Below are positions 51,363 to 60,354 of a stretch of 64,000 nucleotides of DNA, in pieces. The number at the start of each line of letters is the position of its first letter. Positions within the stretch are counted from its first letter, which is position 1. Position numbers and translations under genes: made by a program. The notes beneath the pieces are model-generated. The model saw only the letters and a list, made by a program, of their open reading frames with translations. It was not told where the DNA came from and searched no databases. This DNA comes from Alphaproteobacteria bacterium (GTDB taxonomy: Bacteria; Pseudomonadota; Alphaproteobacteria; Rhizobiales; Xanthobacteraceae), in assembly GCA_005884765.1 (NCBI GenBank), contig VAZV01000148.1, forward strand, positions 1-64,000, in the 5' to 3' direction.

Positions 51363-52265
51363 ATGCTCGCTCGCAGCAAAGCGAGAAGTCAGGAGCGCGC
51401 GCGGGAAGTTAGTTTCATCGGGGCAGCCTCAATGATGACTTTACCGGAGCTGGCGGCAGATGCCTTGGAGGAATTACTCGGCTCCTTCATGCGCCACGTG
51501 TACGGATCTTCGCAGGCGTACCGCGAGATAGTGCTGGCGGCCGCCCGCATAGCCCTCGAGTGCATTGGAAACAGCGACGCTCTCTACCACAATGTCGAGC
51601 ACACGCTGCTCGTAACGCTTGCCGGACATGATATCCTCCGCGGTCGGGCGTTGCACGCCCACATCACCGTGAGCGACTACGCGCACGTCATCATCGCCTG
51701 CCTTGCCCACGACATCGGCTACGTGCGTGGCCTCCTCAAGGATGACGACGCGGACGGTTTTGTGATTGATGCGTCAGGCAGAAAGGTGAGTTTGCCGCGC
51801 GGTTCATCCGATGCCAGCCTGATGCTCTACCATGTCGATCGATCGAAGCTCTACGTGATCGAGAGGATCAAGGGCATTGCGGAGCTCGATGAGCAGCGCA
51901 TTGCTCATGCCATCGAAGGCACCCGATTTCCTCCAGGCGAGGGTCAGCAATATGATGAGGAGGCATCGATCCTTCGAGCGGCGGATTTCATCGGGCAACT
52001 CGGCGATCCCAATTACATCAGGAAAGCCAACGCTCTCTATCATGAGTTTGAAGAAGTTGGCATGAACCGTCAGCTTGGCTATGCATCGCCCGCCGACATC
52101 GTCGACCGCTATCCGCAATTCTACTGGAACAGCGTGGCACCTCACGTTCAGACCGCAATACGCTATCTCAACATGACGTCGCGCGGACGCCAGTGGGTTG
52201 CGAATCTTTACAGTAATGTCTTCCGCGCGGAACGAGAGATCTCGCTTTCCGGCCCGCAAGCTTAA
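51363..52265 (+). CDS. HD-domain phosphohydrolase, cyclic-nucleotide-phosphodiesterase-like
   Basis: 300 residues from the ATG at 51363; internal starts at 51432/51435 are equally good. Metal ligands are visible as YHNVEHT (His76 and His80) and AHDIGY (His116-Asp117), then RAADFIGQLGD late. The YHNxxH spacing is characteristic of class I cyclic nucleotide phosphodiesterases, unlike many plain HD proteins, though the usual following HPG is absent. It could hydrolyse a cyclic nucleotide or (p)ppGpp-like signal. It lies 126 bases before the CHAT operon. Confidence 0.72.
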   Translation: MLARSKARSQERAREVSFIGAASMMTLPELAADALEELLGSFMRHVYGSSQAYREIVLAAARIALECIGNSDALYHNVEHTLLVTLAGHDILRGRALHAHITVSDYAHVIIACLAHDIGYVRGLLKDDDADGFVIDASGRKVSLPRGSSDASLMLYHVDRSKLYVIERIKGIAELDEQRIAHAIEGTRFPPGEGQQYDEEASILRAADFIGQLGDPNYIRKANALYHEFEEVGMNRQLGYASPADIVDRYPQFYWNSVAPHVQTAIRYLNMTSRGRQWVANLYSNVFRAEREISLSGPQA

Positions 52266-52391
52266 GAGCCGCAGGGATCGACTGAATCCGTGGCCCAACC
52301 GTCGATCTACGGTTGATTGAGTCTTGTTATCGAGGGCAATTTGAAGATAGGATTTTGCATTTCAACGGTGTCTTTTGTGCAGGTGTTTGCA

Positions 52392-55300
52392 ATGCTATTT
52401 CGCCAATTGGGGCATAGTTTCCATCGTCGGGTTGTTGGCCAAATCGCTGCGCTCTGCTTTCTGATCGGATCAACGGGATTGGCGTTTCCACTTTCGATGG
52501 AAACGGCCATCGAGAATTGCCGGATGACAGTCGGCAGGCCGATGGTGATGTCATGCATGCAATCAAGTGGTGGTATGGGCAGCTTGGAGGCGTGCCGCGC
52601 CAAGGCGAAGCCACGCGTTCAAGCATGCGTCAAGGCAGCACTGAATACTGCCAATGGGCGCGCGAACGTGGCTATTGCAGTTCCAAATGAGGCCGCACCC
52701 AAGATTGCAGCGGGGAGTGGACTTCCCGCCGGCTTCGTCGCTCCGCCGCGGACGATTTCCGACATCACGGCGATCCTGGATAGCGAAAAGCCCGACCTTA
52801 AGGTCATTCAGCAGTTGCAGGCAACCGCTGATGCTTCTCCGACCGGCAAGGAATCGCGAGAGGATCTAGCGCAATTCTATTTTGGCCGTGGCAATGCGCG
52901 TGCGCAACTTGGCAGGTTGGCAGATTCCATCACGGATGCGAACAAAGCAATCGAGGTTGGACGCGGAGTTGTCAGTCTCAACCTGATGGGACGGTTCATG
53001 CAGCTCGGCGCGCTGCAGTATGCCGTCGCCGGCGACCCGAAAAAGGCGCTTGAGGTCTATCAGCGTCTGTTGCGCGATACCAATGCGCCGGGTGCCAAGG
53101 GCTATCAGTTTGCGACCAACCGGCAGATTAGCTCGATGCTTCTCCAAATGGGGGATATCCCTCAGGCCGAGGCCTATCTACGCCGCAGCGTGTCCTTGAT
53201 CCAGGAAGCGCGGACCAGTGGCATGCCAGGATGGCGTGCTTCCTATGCCAAATTCGCTCATGCCTGGGAATCCGAGATTGATTTCAATCGTGCAATTGTT
53301 TTCGAGGCGCGCGGGCAGTTCCGTGAGGCCGAAGCCGCTTATCGTCTCGCCGAGCAACGCAAATACGCGGGCATGAAGGCGGTGCTCGATTCCGATAATC
53401 CTCCATCGGAATCGCTGCTTCTGCAGGCGATCGATGGCACCGTCCTCAGCCAAGCCCGCGTGAAGGCGCGGCAGGGACGATTGGGGGAAGCCGAGATCGA
53501 CGCCCGCCGCGCCTTGCTGTCCAGGCTCAAGGACACGGGGAAGTACAACGCGGTGACGACGCGATACGTGATGGGCCTCGCAGCAATTCTTGTTGAAGAA
53601 GGACGCTACACAGAAGCCGAACAACTGACGCGCGTGGCCCTCGAAATCAACCAAACGGTCGGCATCCCGGACGATTCGCAACCGACGGTGCAAATCCTTT
53701 CCCAACTTGGGGGGATCCTTACGCTGCAGCGCAAGCCCGAGGCGACGGCGATTTACGATCGGATCGACAAGTCGATTGCCGGCTGGGATCCACAGCGGCG
53801 TCGAATCTTCGAGCTAAATCCATCGCGGATTCTTTCGCTTTATTCCTCGGGCCAGGTTGATGCGGGCATCGCGGCGGCGGAGCAACTGGTGAAGAGCCAG
53901 GTGGGTCGAGTGGGCGAAACTCATTTCGACACCGCATCCGCGCGCGGCACGCTGGCCATTGGACTGATGCAGGCGGGACGCGATGCCGAGGCGATCCGCG
54001 AATTCAAGGCAGCCATACCGGGCATGATGGCGGCCTCGCAGGAGAACTCCGACGACGACAATACGACGACGGTTGCAGCGCGCAGCTTTCGATTGCAGGT
54101 TGTCGTGGAAACCTACTTCGTCATGCTCGCGAGAAATACGGGTTTGGTTGCCGACGTCGGCGCGGAAACGTTTGGCCTCGCTGACGCTATTCGCGGTCAT
54201 TCCGTCCAGCAAGCGCTGGCGGCGTCGAGCGCGCGAGCCGCGGCCAAAGATCCGGCACTCAGCGAACTGGTGCGTAAGGAGCAGGATCTTTCCAAACAGT
54301 TGAATGCGCAACTGGGTACGCTCAATAATGTGCTCGCGCTATCGTCGGATGAGCGCGATGAAAAAGGCGTGCAAGCGATCACCGCTTCCATCGGCAGTCT
54401 GCGGGCGCAGCGGGACAAGGCGCGCCAGGAAATCAATCAAAAATTTCCAGCTTATGCCGATCTGATTTCGCCAAAGCCGCCGACGATCGAAGAAATAAGA
54501 GCCACGCTAGTGGACGGCGAAGCAATGCTGTCTTTCTATTTCGGTCTGAATAGAAGTTTTGTTTGGGCCGTGCCAAAGGCAGGTCCCATTGCGTTCGCCC
54601 AGATCGCTGCGAAGAGCGGGGAGATTGAAACCAAAATTCGCAAATTGCGGGAGGCTCTCGAGCCGCAGGCAGCCATGATATCGGATATCCCCGGCTTCGA
54701 CTTGGGGCTGGCTTATGGACTTTACGAGTTGCTCTTGAAGCCGGTCGAAAGCGGTTGGAAGTCCGCCAAGAGCTTGATTGTCGTCACCAACGGCGCGTTA
54801 GGCTTGCTGCCTGTTTCCTTATTGCCGACGGCACTGGCTGCAGCCAAGGATGGCGATGACGCTCTATTTTCGGGCTATCGAGGGGTGCCGTGGCTCGCCC
54901 GAACCCATGGGGTGACGACGATACCCTCGGCGGCGGCCCTGCGCACACTCCGGCAGCTGCCGCCCGGCAAGCCCAATCGGGAAGAATTCGTGGCATTTGG
55001 CGACCCGTATTTCAACACGGACCAGCAAGCCGAAGCGGAAACCGCAGAGAGTAGGGTTCAGATCGCCGATGCGAGCAACAACCTAAGCCGTGGAACGCCG
55101 TTGAAGCGGCGGAGCAGCCCAAAACTCGAGGGCGTGGATAGCGCGGAATTAGGCCTTTTACCGCGCTTGCCGGACACGGCCGACGAATTGAAGTCGATTG
55201 CGCTGGCATTGCACGCCGACCCGGCCAAAGTGCTGCATCTCGGCAAGAACGCGACGGAAAGCGCGGTCAAGACCCTGGATCTGTCCGGGTTCAAGATCCT

Positions 55301-55787
55301 GGCTTTCGCCACCCACGGCCTCGTGCCCGGTGAACTCAATGGCTTGACGCAGCCGGCCTTGGCATTGTCATCGCCGACCGTCACGGGAGAGGACGGCGAC
55401 GGCCTTCTGACAATGGAAGAAATCCTGGGCCTCAGGCTTGATGCGGATTGGGTTGTTTTGTCGGCCTGTAATACCGCTGCCGGCGCCGGAGCCGGTGCGG
55501 AGGCCGCGTCCGGACTTGGTCGTGCGTTCTTCTACGCGGGAACCCGGGCGTTGTTGGTCACGAACTGGTCGGTGCACTCCCAGTCTGCCCGACAACTGGT
55601 TACCGACTTGTTCAAGCGTCAGGCAGAAAATCCAAAGCTGGGTCGCAGCGAAGCACTCCGCCAGGCGATGATGGCGCTCGTGGACGGACCCGGTTATCTT
55701 AACAGCGAAGGCAAAACCGAATTCGCTTACGCGCATCCCTTGTTCTGGGCGCCGTACACGATTATCGGTGATGGCGGTGCACGTTGA
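52392..55787 (+). CDS. Exported TPR-CHAT (caspase-like) protein
   Basis: 1131 residues from the ATG at 52392; a TTG 25 codons upstream is possible. A hydrophobic segment (~18-36) suggests export. A Cys-rich block follows (ENCRMTVGRPMVMSC, then EACRAKAKPRVQAC). Residues ~110-640 are TPR-like helical repeats. The C-terminal CHAT domain has the catalytic His975 (AFATHGL) and Cys1026 (LSACNTA), the dyad of caspase-fold proteases. It is the first gene of a tight four-gene operon. Proteolysis and substrate are inferred; its periplasmic location is unusual and untested. Confidence 0.85.
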   Translation: MLFRQLGHSFHRRVVGQIAALCFLIGSTGLAFPLSMETAIENCRMTVGRPMVMSCMQSSGGMGSLEACRAKAKPRVQACVKAALNTANGRANVAIAVPNEAAPKIAAGSGLPAGFVAPPRTISDITAILDSEKPDLKVIQQLQATADASPTGKESREDLAQFYFGRGNARAQLGRLADSITDANKAIEVGRGVVSLNLMGRFMQLGALQYAVAGDPKKALEVYQRLLRDTNAPGAKGYQFATNRQISSMLLQMGDIPQAEAYLRRSVSLIQEARTSGMPGWRASYAKFAHAWESEIDFNRAIVFEARGQFREAEAAYRLAEQRKYAGMKAVLDSDNPPSESLLLQAIDGTVLSQARVKARQGRLGEAEIDARRALLSRLKDTGKYNAVTTRYVMGLAAILVEEGRYTEAEQLTRVALEINQTVGIPDDSQPTVQILSQLGGILTLQRKPEATAIYDRIDKSIAGWDPQRRRIFELNPSRILSLYSSGQVDAGIAAAEQLVKSQVGRVGETHFDTASARGTLAIGLMQAGRDAEAIREFKAAIPGMMAASQENSDDDNTTTVAARSFRLQVVVETYFVMLARNTGLVADVGAETFGLADAIRGHSVQQALAASSARAAAKDPALSELVRKEQDLSKQLNAQLGTLNNVLALSSDERDEKGVQAITASIGSLRAQRDKARQEINQKFPAYADLISPKPPTIEEIRATLVDGEAMLSFYFGLNRSFVWAVPKAGPIAFAQIAAKSGEIETKIRKLREALEPQAAMISDIPGFDLGLAYGLYELLLKPVESGWKSAKSLIVVTNGALGLLPVSLLPTALAAAKDGDDALFSGYRGVPWLARTHGVTTIPSAAALRTLRQLPPGKPNREEFVAFGDPYFNTDQQAEAETAESRVQIADASNNLSRGTPLKRRSSPKLEGVDSAELGLLPRLPDTADELKSIALALHADPAKVLHLGKNATESAVKTLDLSGFKILAFATHGLVPGELNGLTQPALALSSPTVTGEDGDGLLTMEEILGLRLDADWVVLSACNTAAGAGAGAEAASGLGRAFFYAGTRALLVTNWSVHSQSARQLVTDLFKRQAENPKLGRSEALRQAMMALVDGPGYLNSEGKTEFAYAHPLFWAPYTIIGDGGAR

Positions 55788-55822
55788 AGCACTTTCCAAC
55801 CGTACGGCGAGACCCCGGATAC

Positions 55823-56263
55823 ATGATGAACAAGATTGGTTCGATACTGGTAGCAGCCGGACTAAGCGTGTCAGGCGGGGCTCATGCGACCAAGTTGATT
55901 ACAGAAGAAGAAGCTCAGCTGCCGCCGCCGAAAGGCGCGGTTGCAGCGGACCGACGCGGGATTTTGCGAGCGCCGAAGGTGGAGTTCGTTTCACCGGGCG
56001 ATACGGTGCATTCGCCACTGCGACTTCAACTGAAATTTGAGTCGTTCGGTGGAGCCAAGATTGATCCAGACTCCGTCAAGATGACGTTTCTGCGAACACC
56101 AAATGTCGACCTCACCTCCCGCATCAAGCCATTCGTGCAAAATGCGGGTATCGATATGCCCGATACCGAACTACCGCCAGGCGAATACATCATTCGAGTT
56201 GACGTCAAAGATAGCGATGGTCACGTCGGCACCACCAGCTTCGTTCTAAAAATCGTGCCCTAG
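55823..56263 (+). CDS. Small exported beta-rich protein of the CHAT operon
   Basis: 146 residues from the ATG at 55823 (a second ATG is one codon later). The signal peptide ends near GAHATK. The mature chain is predicted beta-rich: VEFVSPGDTVHSPLRLQLKF, then DPDSVKMTFLRTPNVDLTSR and YIIRVDVKDSDGHVGTTSFVLK, like an Ig/CopC-type fold with a metal- or ligand-ready loop. It begins 35 bases after the CHAT stop. It may be the protease substrate, regulator or receptor. Confidence 0.7.
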   Translation: MMNKIGSILVAAGLSVSGGAHATKLITEEEAQLPPPKGAVAADRRGILRAPKVEFVSPGDTVHSPLRLQLKFESFGGAKIDPDSVKMTFLRTPNVDLTSRIKPFVQNAGIDMPDTELPPGEYIIRVDVKDSDGHVGTTSFVLKIVP

Positions 56264-56267
56264 TACC

Positions 56268-56468
56268 ATGCTGCCGTGTCCCTACTGCCTATCGCAAAAT
56301 GCCGAAGGAACACTCGTTTGCGTCACTTGCTCGCGAGATATTGCAATACCAGCGACGCTAATGGCTGAACGGGACGAACTTCTGCGCAAGCGCGATATCA
56401 TCCGGGAAGAACTTCACAGGGCGCGGCGCGAAATTGAGACGATTAGAACGCGCAGGAAATCTCGATAG
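56268..56468 (+). CDS. Zinc-ribbon/coiled-coil small protein of the CHAT operon
   Basis: 66 residues, starting four bases after the previous stop, so translationally coupled. The N-terminal ribbon CPYC (4-7) and CVTCSRD (18-24) gives C-x2-C-x10-C-x2-C. A charged helix follows (ERDELLRKRDIIREELHRAR), a plausible coiled coil. It looks like a shortened paralogue of the next gene, lacking the membrane part. The ribbon pattern is like treble-clef/zinc-ribbon domains common in signal proteins. Confidence 0.68.
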   Translation: MLPCPYCLSQNAEGTLVCVTCSRDIAIPATLMAERDELLRKRDIIREELHRARREIETIRTRRKSR

Positions 56469-56473
56469 CACCG

Positions 56474-57238
56474 ATGGAATGTCCTTTTTGCGCTGAAACC
56501 ATCAAGGACGAAGCCATTGCTTGCAAGCACTGTTCGCGCGACTTGCGCGTCGTGCGCCCTATGCTGCTTGAAACCCAGGATCTCGTTGCGGAATTGGATA
56601 GGCTGAGACGCGATCTGGATCGCGTAAATACCAGGCTCGAGCGATACAAATATCCAGTCCGCTATTTTTCTTCTCACATCGTGCTGTATGTTCTTGTTCC
56701 CACCGCACTGCTGGTGATCGCGCATGTCGTGGTCACGATTGTGCTGAACCTCTCTCCGCTGCCGCTGCGGCTGGCGTCGGTTCTCATCCCGGGCTTGTTC
56801 GGCTTTGCAGCTTATCCGTTAAATAAAGTCTGGCTCGAGGGTGCGCTTGCGCTGGGCGGCGTTACGGCAACCTTAAGCATCACGTTGATGCTGATCGTGA
56901 CAGGACTTCATGACCAGGTACCGATCGTGCCGGGATCGTTCGTCGAATGGCGTGAGGTCGTCGAATACGGCAGTAGTATCCTGCTGGCCTTCGTCTCGGG
57001 TAATATCCTCGGCGTCTTGATCTTTCAGGCGTTGCCGAAAGTACTGGCGCAGGGCGGCAAGCCAAATGCCGCGGCTTTCAAGATTGCGCGGTTGCTCGGC
57101 CACCATGTCGGCGAGGAGCAACTGCGCCGCAGGGCGCGCCTCATCCAAGACCTCATCCATACGGCGGGTCCACTCGTCGGCGTAGCTGTGACGGCCATCG
57201 GTTCGATATATGCCGGGCTCAAGGGCATCTTGAGTTGA
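56474..57238 (+). CDS. Zinc-ribbon membrane protein of the CHAT operon
   Basis: 254 residues, starting five bases after the previous stop. The ribbon CPFC (3-6) and CKHCSRD (17-23) repeats the C-x2-C-x10-C-x2-C-S-R-D pattern of its neighbour. A coiled-coil segment (ETQDLVAELDRLRRDLDRVN) follows, then four predicted transmembrane helices (from ~70, starting VLYVLVPTALLVIAHVVVTI). The C-terminal ~60 residues are soluble and helical. Ribbon plus coil suggest a cytoplasmic sensor coupled to membrane action. Function unknown. Confidence 0.72.
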   Translation: MECPFCAETIKDEAIACKHCSRDLRVVRPMLLETQDLVAELDRLRRDLDRVNTRLERYKYPVRYFSSHIVLYVLVPTALLVIAHVVVTIVLNLSPLPLRLASVLIPGLFGFAAYPLNKVWLEGALALGGVTATLSITLMLIVTGLHDQVPIVPGSFVEWREVVEYGSSILLAFVSGNILGVLIFQALPKVLAQGGKPNAAAFKIARLLGHHVGEEQLRRRARLIQDLIHTAGPLVGVAVTAIGSIYAGLKGILS

Positions 57239-57276
57239 TGCTTCCTGTTTCGATAATGCCCGATGTTCCTGGTGCC

Positions 57277-58167
57277 TCACGCAACATCCGCCTGCGCGCT
57301 CTCCTTCTTTTCCCTCTCCTCCGCGGTGAGCGCATCGAGATCGACGAGTTGCGGAGCGTCCGCAGGCAGATCGCCATCGAACCCTCCGCTGCCATGAACG
57401 TGGATTAGGGTCTGCACGCGCCGGGCATTCAGATAATCCACATGCTGATGCCGCAGGGCGACCGGCAGCAACATCTTTGGCAGGGCGACCATCGCGAACG
57501 CCGGGACCCTGCGCACTTCGCTGCCCTCGCGCCACAGAAGCGGATTGAGCGTGTAAACCAGTTGCCGCTCGATCTCAGGCAGTGGCACGTGCTCTGGGGT
57601 AGGTGGCGCGAGCACCAGGTTCGCGTTGCCCGCACGGGTGCGCACGGCAGCTGACCGCAGCTCCCAGCAAATCAAGTCCGCAGCCGCGAGCACCTCGCGG
57701 CGCAGCGCATCGACGCTTGCCGAGAACCTGGTCGCTTCCGGTATTGACGCCGTGCTTTTTGTTACGGCATCCACGAGTGCGGCGGCACCGGCACCAAATC
57801 CTGGGGCAGCCTGCTCGATTGCCGCAGCCAACCCCTCGATCTCGTCCGCTGCCATGTCACGGTCACGTTGCGCCTTGGCGTCAGCCAAGGCGCGCTCGGT
57901 GGAGACGATCTGCTCGTCGAACTCCACCAATTCGGCGCGTAGCATTTTGGCGCGCTCCTCAACGGTACGCAACTTGGCCTCCGCCCGATCGAGCTGCGCA
58001 TTGCTGGCACCGGCCACCGCCAGCCGTTCAGCCGCGGTCCGCTGTTCGACCAGCAACGTTTCGGCCGTGCTCAACCGCTCGGCCATCTTCTGCCGCACCG
58101 CCTGCTTATCCCTCAGCGCACTTTCGAAGCGCTCGATTGGGCTTAGCTCACGCTTGAAAAATGCCAT
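57277..58167 (-). CDS. Long coiled-coil protein of unknown function
   Basis: 296 residues from the ATG at 58167; a 17-codon-longer start is possible. Residues ~5-110 are strongly coiled-coil with heptad-like Leu/Ala (RFESALRDKQAVRQKMAERL, then AKLRTVEERAKMLRAELVEF). The C-terminal half is mixed with several Pro (PPTPEHVPLPEI) and hydrophobic strands. No membrane segments. PspA-like or structural scaffolding could be guessed but no family is assigned. It is convergent with the CHAT operon, 38 bases apart. Confidence 0.65.
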   Translation of the reverse strand: MAFFKRELSPIERFESALRDKQAVRQKMAERLSTAETLLVEQRTAAERLAVAGASNAQLDRAEAKLRTVEERAKMLRAELVEFDEQIVSTERALADAKAQRDRDMAADEIEGLAAAIEQAAPGFGAGAAALVDAVTKSTASIPEATRFSASVDALRREVLAAADLICWELRSAAVRTRAGNANLVLAPPTPEHVPLPEIERQLVYTLNPLLWREGSEVRRVPAFAMVALPKMLLPVALRHQHVDYLNARRVQTLIHVHGSGGFDGDLPADAPQLVDLDALTAEEREKKESAQADVA

Positions 58168-58451
58168 ACGATATCCTCGCGGACTCCAGGGGTCATCCGC
58201 CGAATCAGTTGGATTCAATGTGCCTTATTGCTAGTCGGGAACTTGGATAACATTGCGGCTTAAGATCGGCACCCGTGAGCTGGTGCCCCCCTACAACCAA
58301 CTTGCTGTCGCACTGCCGCCGCAACCGTTACAGCGGGTTCACGAATCGAACGGACTTCCCAATCGCGCAGTGGATTGATTTGACATTCGCCACCCACCTA
58401 CTGTCCTTTCCAATCCACAGTTTCGCGAGAGGGCAGAACTTGGATTCAAAA

Positions 58452-58994
58452 ATGGCGACGCCGCTCGACCAGCGGTTCGAAGAGGTGGTCACGACCGAGC
58501 AGGATTTGCGGAAAGTTGTCGGGCCTGCCAACCGGTGGTTCACCAGCAAGATTCTCAGGAAGCTCGATCGCCGATGCCGGGAGTTTATTGCCGCCTCTCC
58601 GTTCGTGGTGGTGGGTTCAACGGATGCCTTCGGCATGGTTGATCTGTCGCCAAAGGGAGATCGCGCGGGATTTGTAAGATGCCTTGACGATGCGACCCTC
58701 GCGATCCCGGATCGTCGCGGCAACCGCCGCGTCGATACCTTCCACAATTTGCTGCAGAACCCCGGCGTCGGCTTGATCTTCTTTGTGCCGCAGCAGCGCG
58801 AAACGCTTCGCGTCGCCGGTCGGGCCATAATTGTCCGGGATCAGGGTATCAGGAGCGCGATGGTGGACGATGGGCGTCTGCCCGATCTCGCGATGGTCGT
58901 CGGCGTTGAAAAGGCGTTTTTCCACTGCGGCAAATGCATCACGCGCTCCAATCTCTGGAATTACGAGGCCTATCTCGCGCAAGCCGCTGAATAG
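58452..58994 (+). CDS. Pyridoxamine 5'-phosphate oxidase-fold flavoprotein
   Basis: 180 residues from the ATG at 58452; the in-frame region upstream is not gene-like. The split-barrel fold is indicated by PFVVVGSTDAFGMVDLSPKGDRAGF and FHNLLQNPGVGLIFFVPQQRETLRVAGRA, typical of the MSMEG_1061-like PPOX subfamily that binds FMN or F420 and reduces or oxidises small molecules. A CGKCITRSNLW block near the end is typical of this group. The electron donor and substrate are unknown. Confidence 0.85.
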   Translation: MATPLDQRFEEVVTTEQDLRKVVGPANRWFTSKILRKLDRRCREFIAASPFVVVGSTDAFGMVDLSPKGDRAGFVRCLDDATLAIPDRRGNRRVDTFHNLLQNPGVGLIFFVPQQRETLRVAGRAIIVRDQGIRSAMVDDGRLPDLAMVVGVEKAFFHCGKCITRSNLWNYEAYLAQAAE

Positions 58995-59020
58995 CAGGTT
59001 TTCCGGGCGCAACAGCCTTG

Positions 59021-59392
59021 CTAGCGCTCCGGCACCGGCAGGGGCGGCCGCAATGACGATCGTGACGTGCTGACAACGGGAGACGATCGCTTCGAAGCCG
59101 CGGCCCGCAATTGGCTGCGCGCTGGGCTATCGACCGACTCCAGATAGGAGGTGAGCGCCCAGGCCGAGCTCGAATTGGTCGCGTAGTGATCCTGCAGGAA
59201 CAGAAACAGCGTGAGGCGGAAGCGCCCTTTGGCAAGCCCGCGTGCGCTGTGATGACATGTCGCGCAACCGTCCGCATACAGCTTGGTGGCTGATTTGCCC
59301 TGGTCGAGATTCTGGGCGTGTACTGCACCGCCTGTCAGCACAGAAATTGCGCCAAGGGCGACCAGGCCGCGCCATAGCTGCCCGCGCGGCAT
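59021..59392 (-). CDS. Small c-type cytochrome-like exported protein
   Basis: 123 residues from the ATG at 59392. Signal peptide VALGAISVLTGGAVHAQ. Heme-binding CATCH is followed by HSARGLAKGRF, then LFLFLQDHYATNSSSAWALTSYLESV. The typical heme-ligand Met region is not obvious, and the C-terminus is short and Ser/Arg-rich, so the protein may be truncated or shifted in frame near its end. It probably carries electrons in the periplasm. Convergent with the PPOX gene. Confidence 0.68.
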   Translation of the reverse strand: MPRGQLWRGLVALGAISVLTGGAVHAQNLDQGKSATKLYADGCATCHHSARGLAKGRFRLTLFLFLQDHYATNSSSAWALTSYLESVDSPARSQLRAAASKRSSPVVSTSRSSLRPPLPVPER

Positions 59393-59934
59393 GAGTCCGG
59401 AGCCTACTTGCATGCCGCAGCGGTCCTTTGCCGCAGCACAACCGCCCTCGTGATTTCAGGCAATTGCCGCCTCCCATACCGTACCCTCCGGGATGGTTAT
59501 GGTCGAACAACGTCAAAAAGGCGGCAGTGCGTTCGGCAGCACCAAACGGAGAAGCCCCATCTGCATCGACGGCGACGATTTCCTCCTCGAGCCCATTCTT
59601 CACCTGCAGCAGTAAGGCTCTGGTTCTCAGCACATCGACTTTGACGAGGTAATTAGTCCTGCGGCGTGGCGCATCCGCAATGCGAGGCTGGCGCTTTGAT
59701 TACTGGCGCTTTGATTAGATGCACCGCGCGGTTTGGGTTGTGCGCTGAAATGGCCGCGCCGGGTCCGTTCGCGGAACACGAAGACGAAGATGCAACCTCC
59801 AATCGAGAATTCCGGTGCACAGTCATTCGGCAATCTTGTAAAGCCCGATCGCCTCGATACGATCATCATTGATTCCGAGGCGGCGAACCGCTTGGCGGCG
59901 TGGCCGTAACATCGGTCGACTTTTGGGGGCAACG
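59393..59934. other. 542-base intergenic region
   Basis: No secure gene. A minus-strand frame starting near 59633 begins with a plausible-looking segment but continues into the cytochrome gene in another frame and has no ribosome-binding site. GGCGCTTTGATTA is tandemly duplicated near 59690-59718. Promoters for the flanking divergent genes must lie here. Confidence 0.45.
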
Positions 59935-60216
59935 ATGCGCGCGGTTCGGTTCAAGGCCCGAAATTTCAAAATCATGTCCAGCCTGGCTTTCAGCCTGGCG
60001 ATGTTGCCTGCAGCGAGCCATGCCTTCACGCAGGAGGATCAGCGGCGGCTTTGCACCGGCGATGTTTTCCGTCTCTGTTCGTGGGAAATTCCCGACGTCG
60101 AGCGGATCACGGCCTGCATGCGCCGGCAGCGCGCCAACCTGAGCGAAGGCTGCCGCAGTGTTTTCGGCAAGCCGTCCGATCAACCCGCTTCGACGAAGTA
60201 TACCAACAGGCACTAA
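59935..60216 (+). CDS. Small exported Cys-rich repeat protein
   Basis: 93 residues from the ATG at 59935, which has GGGGGC a few bases upstream. The signal peptide ends near ASHAFT. One cysteine-rich repeat follows: RLCTGDVFRLCSWEIPDVER, then ACMRRQRANLSEGCRSVF, with four Cys in the spacing of the GLG1-like Cys-rich repeat family. Such proteins are secreted and disulfide bonded. Function unknown. Confidence 0.72.
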   Translation: MRAVRFKARNFKIMSSLAFSLAMLPAASHAFTQEDQRRLCTGDVFRLCSWEIPDVERITACMRRQRANLSEGCRSVFGKPSDQPASTKYTNRH

Positions 60217-60354
60217 CCAGCCTTCTCTCGCTATGCATGCCATCGCTTGTTGCGCATGCCCTCGCGGGGGCGATAGAATTGCTGCGTGCGCCGGTGTGAG
60301 CCGTCTCGCACGAAACAAGCGCGAGATGTCGCCGCTTTGGAAACCGCAATCGAG

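Noticed and set aside
59127-59633. 168-codon minus-strand frame overlapping the cytochrome gene
   Set aside because: Its first 60 codons look plausible but it has no ribosome-binding site and continues out of frame over a real gene.
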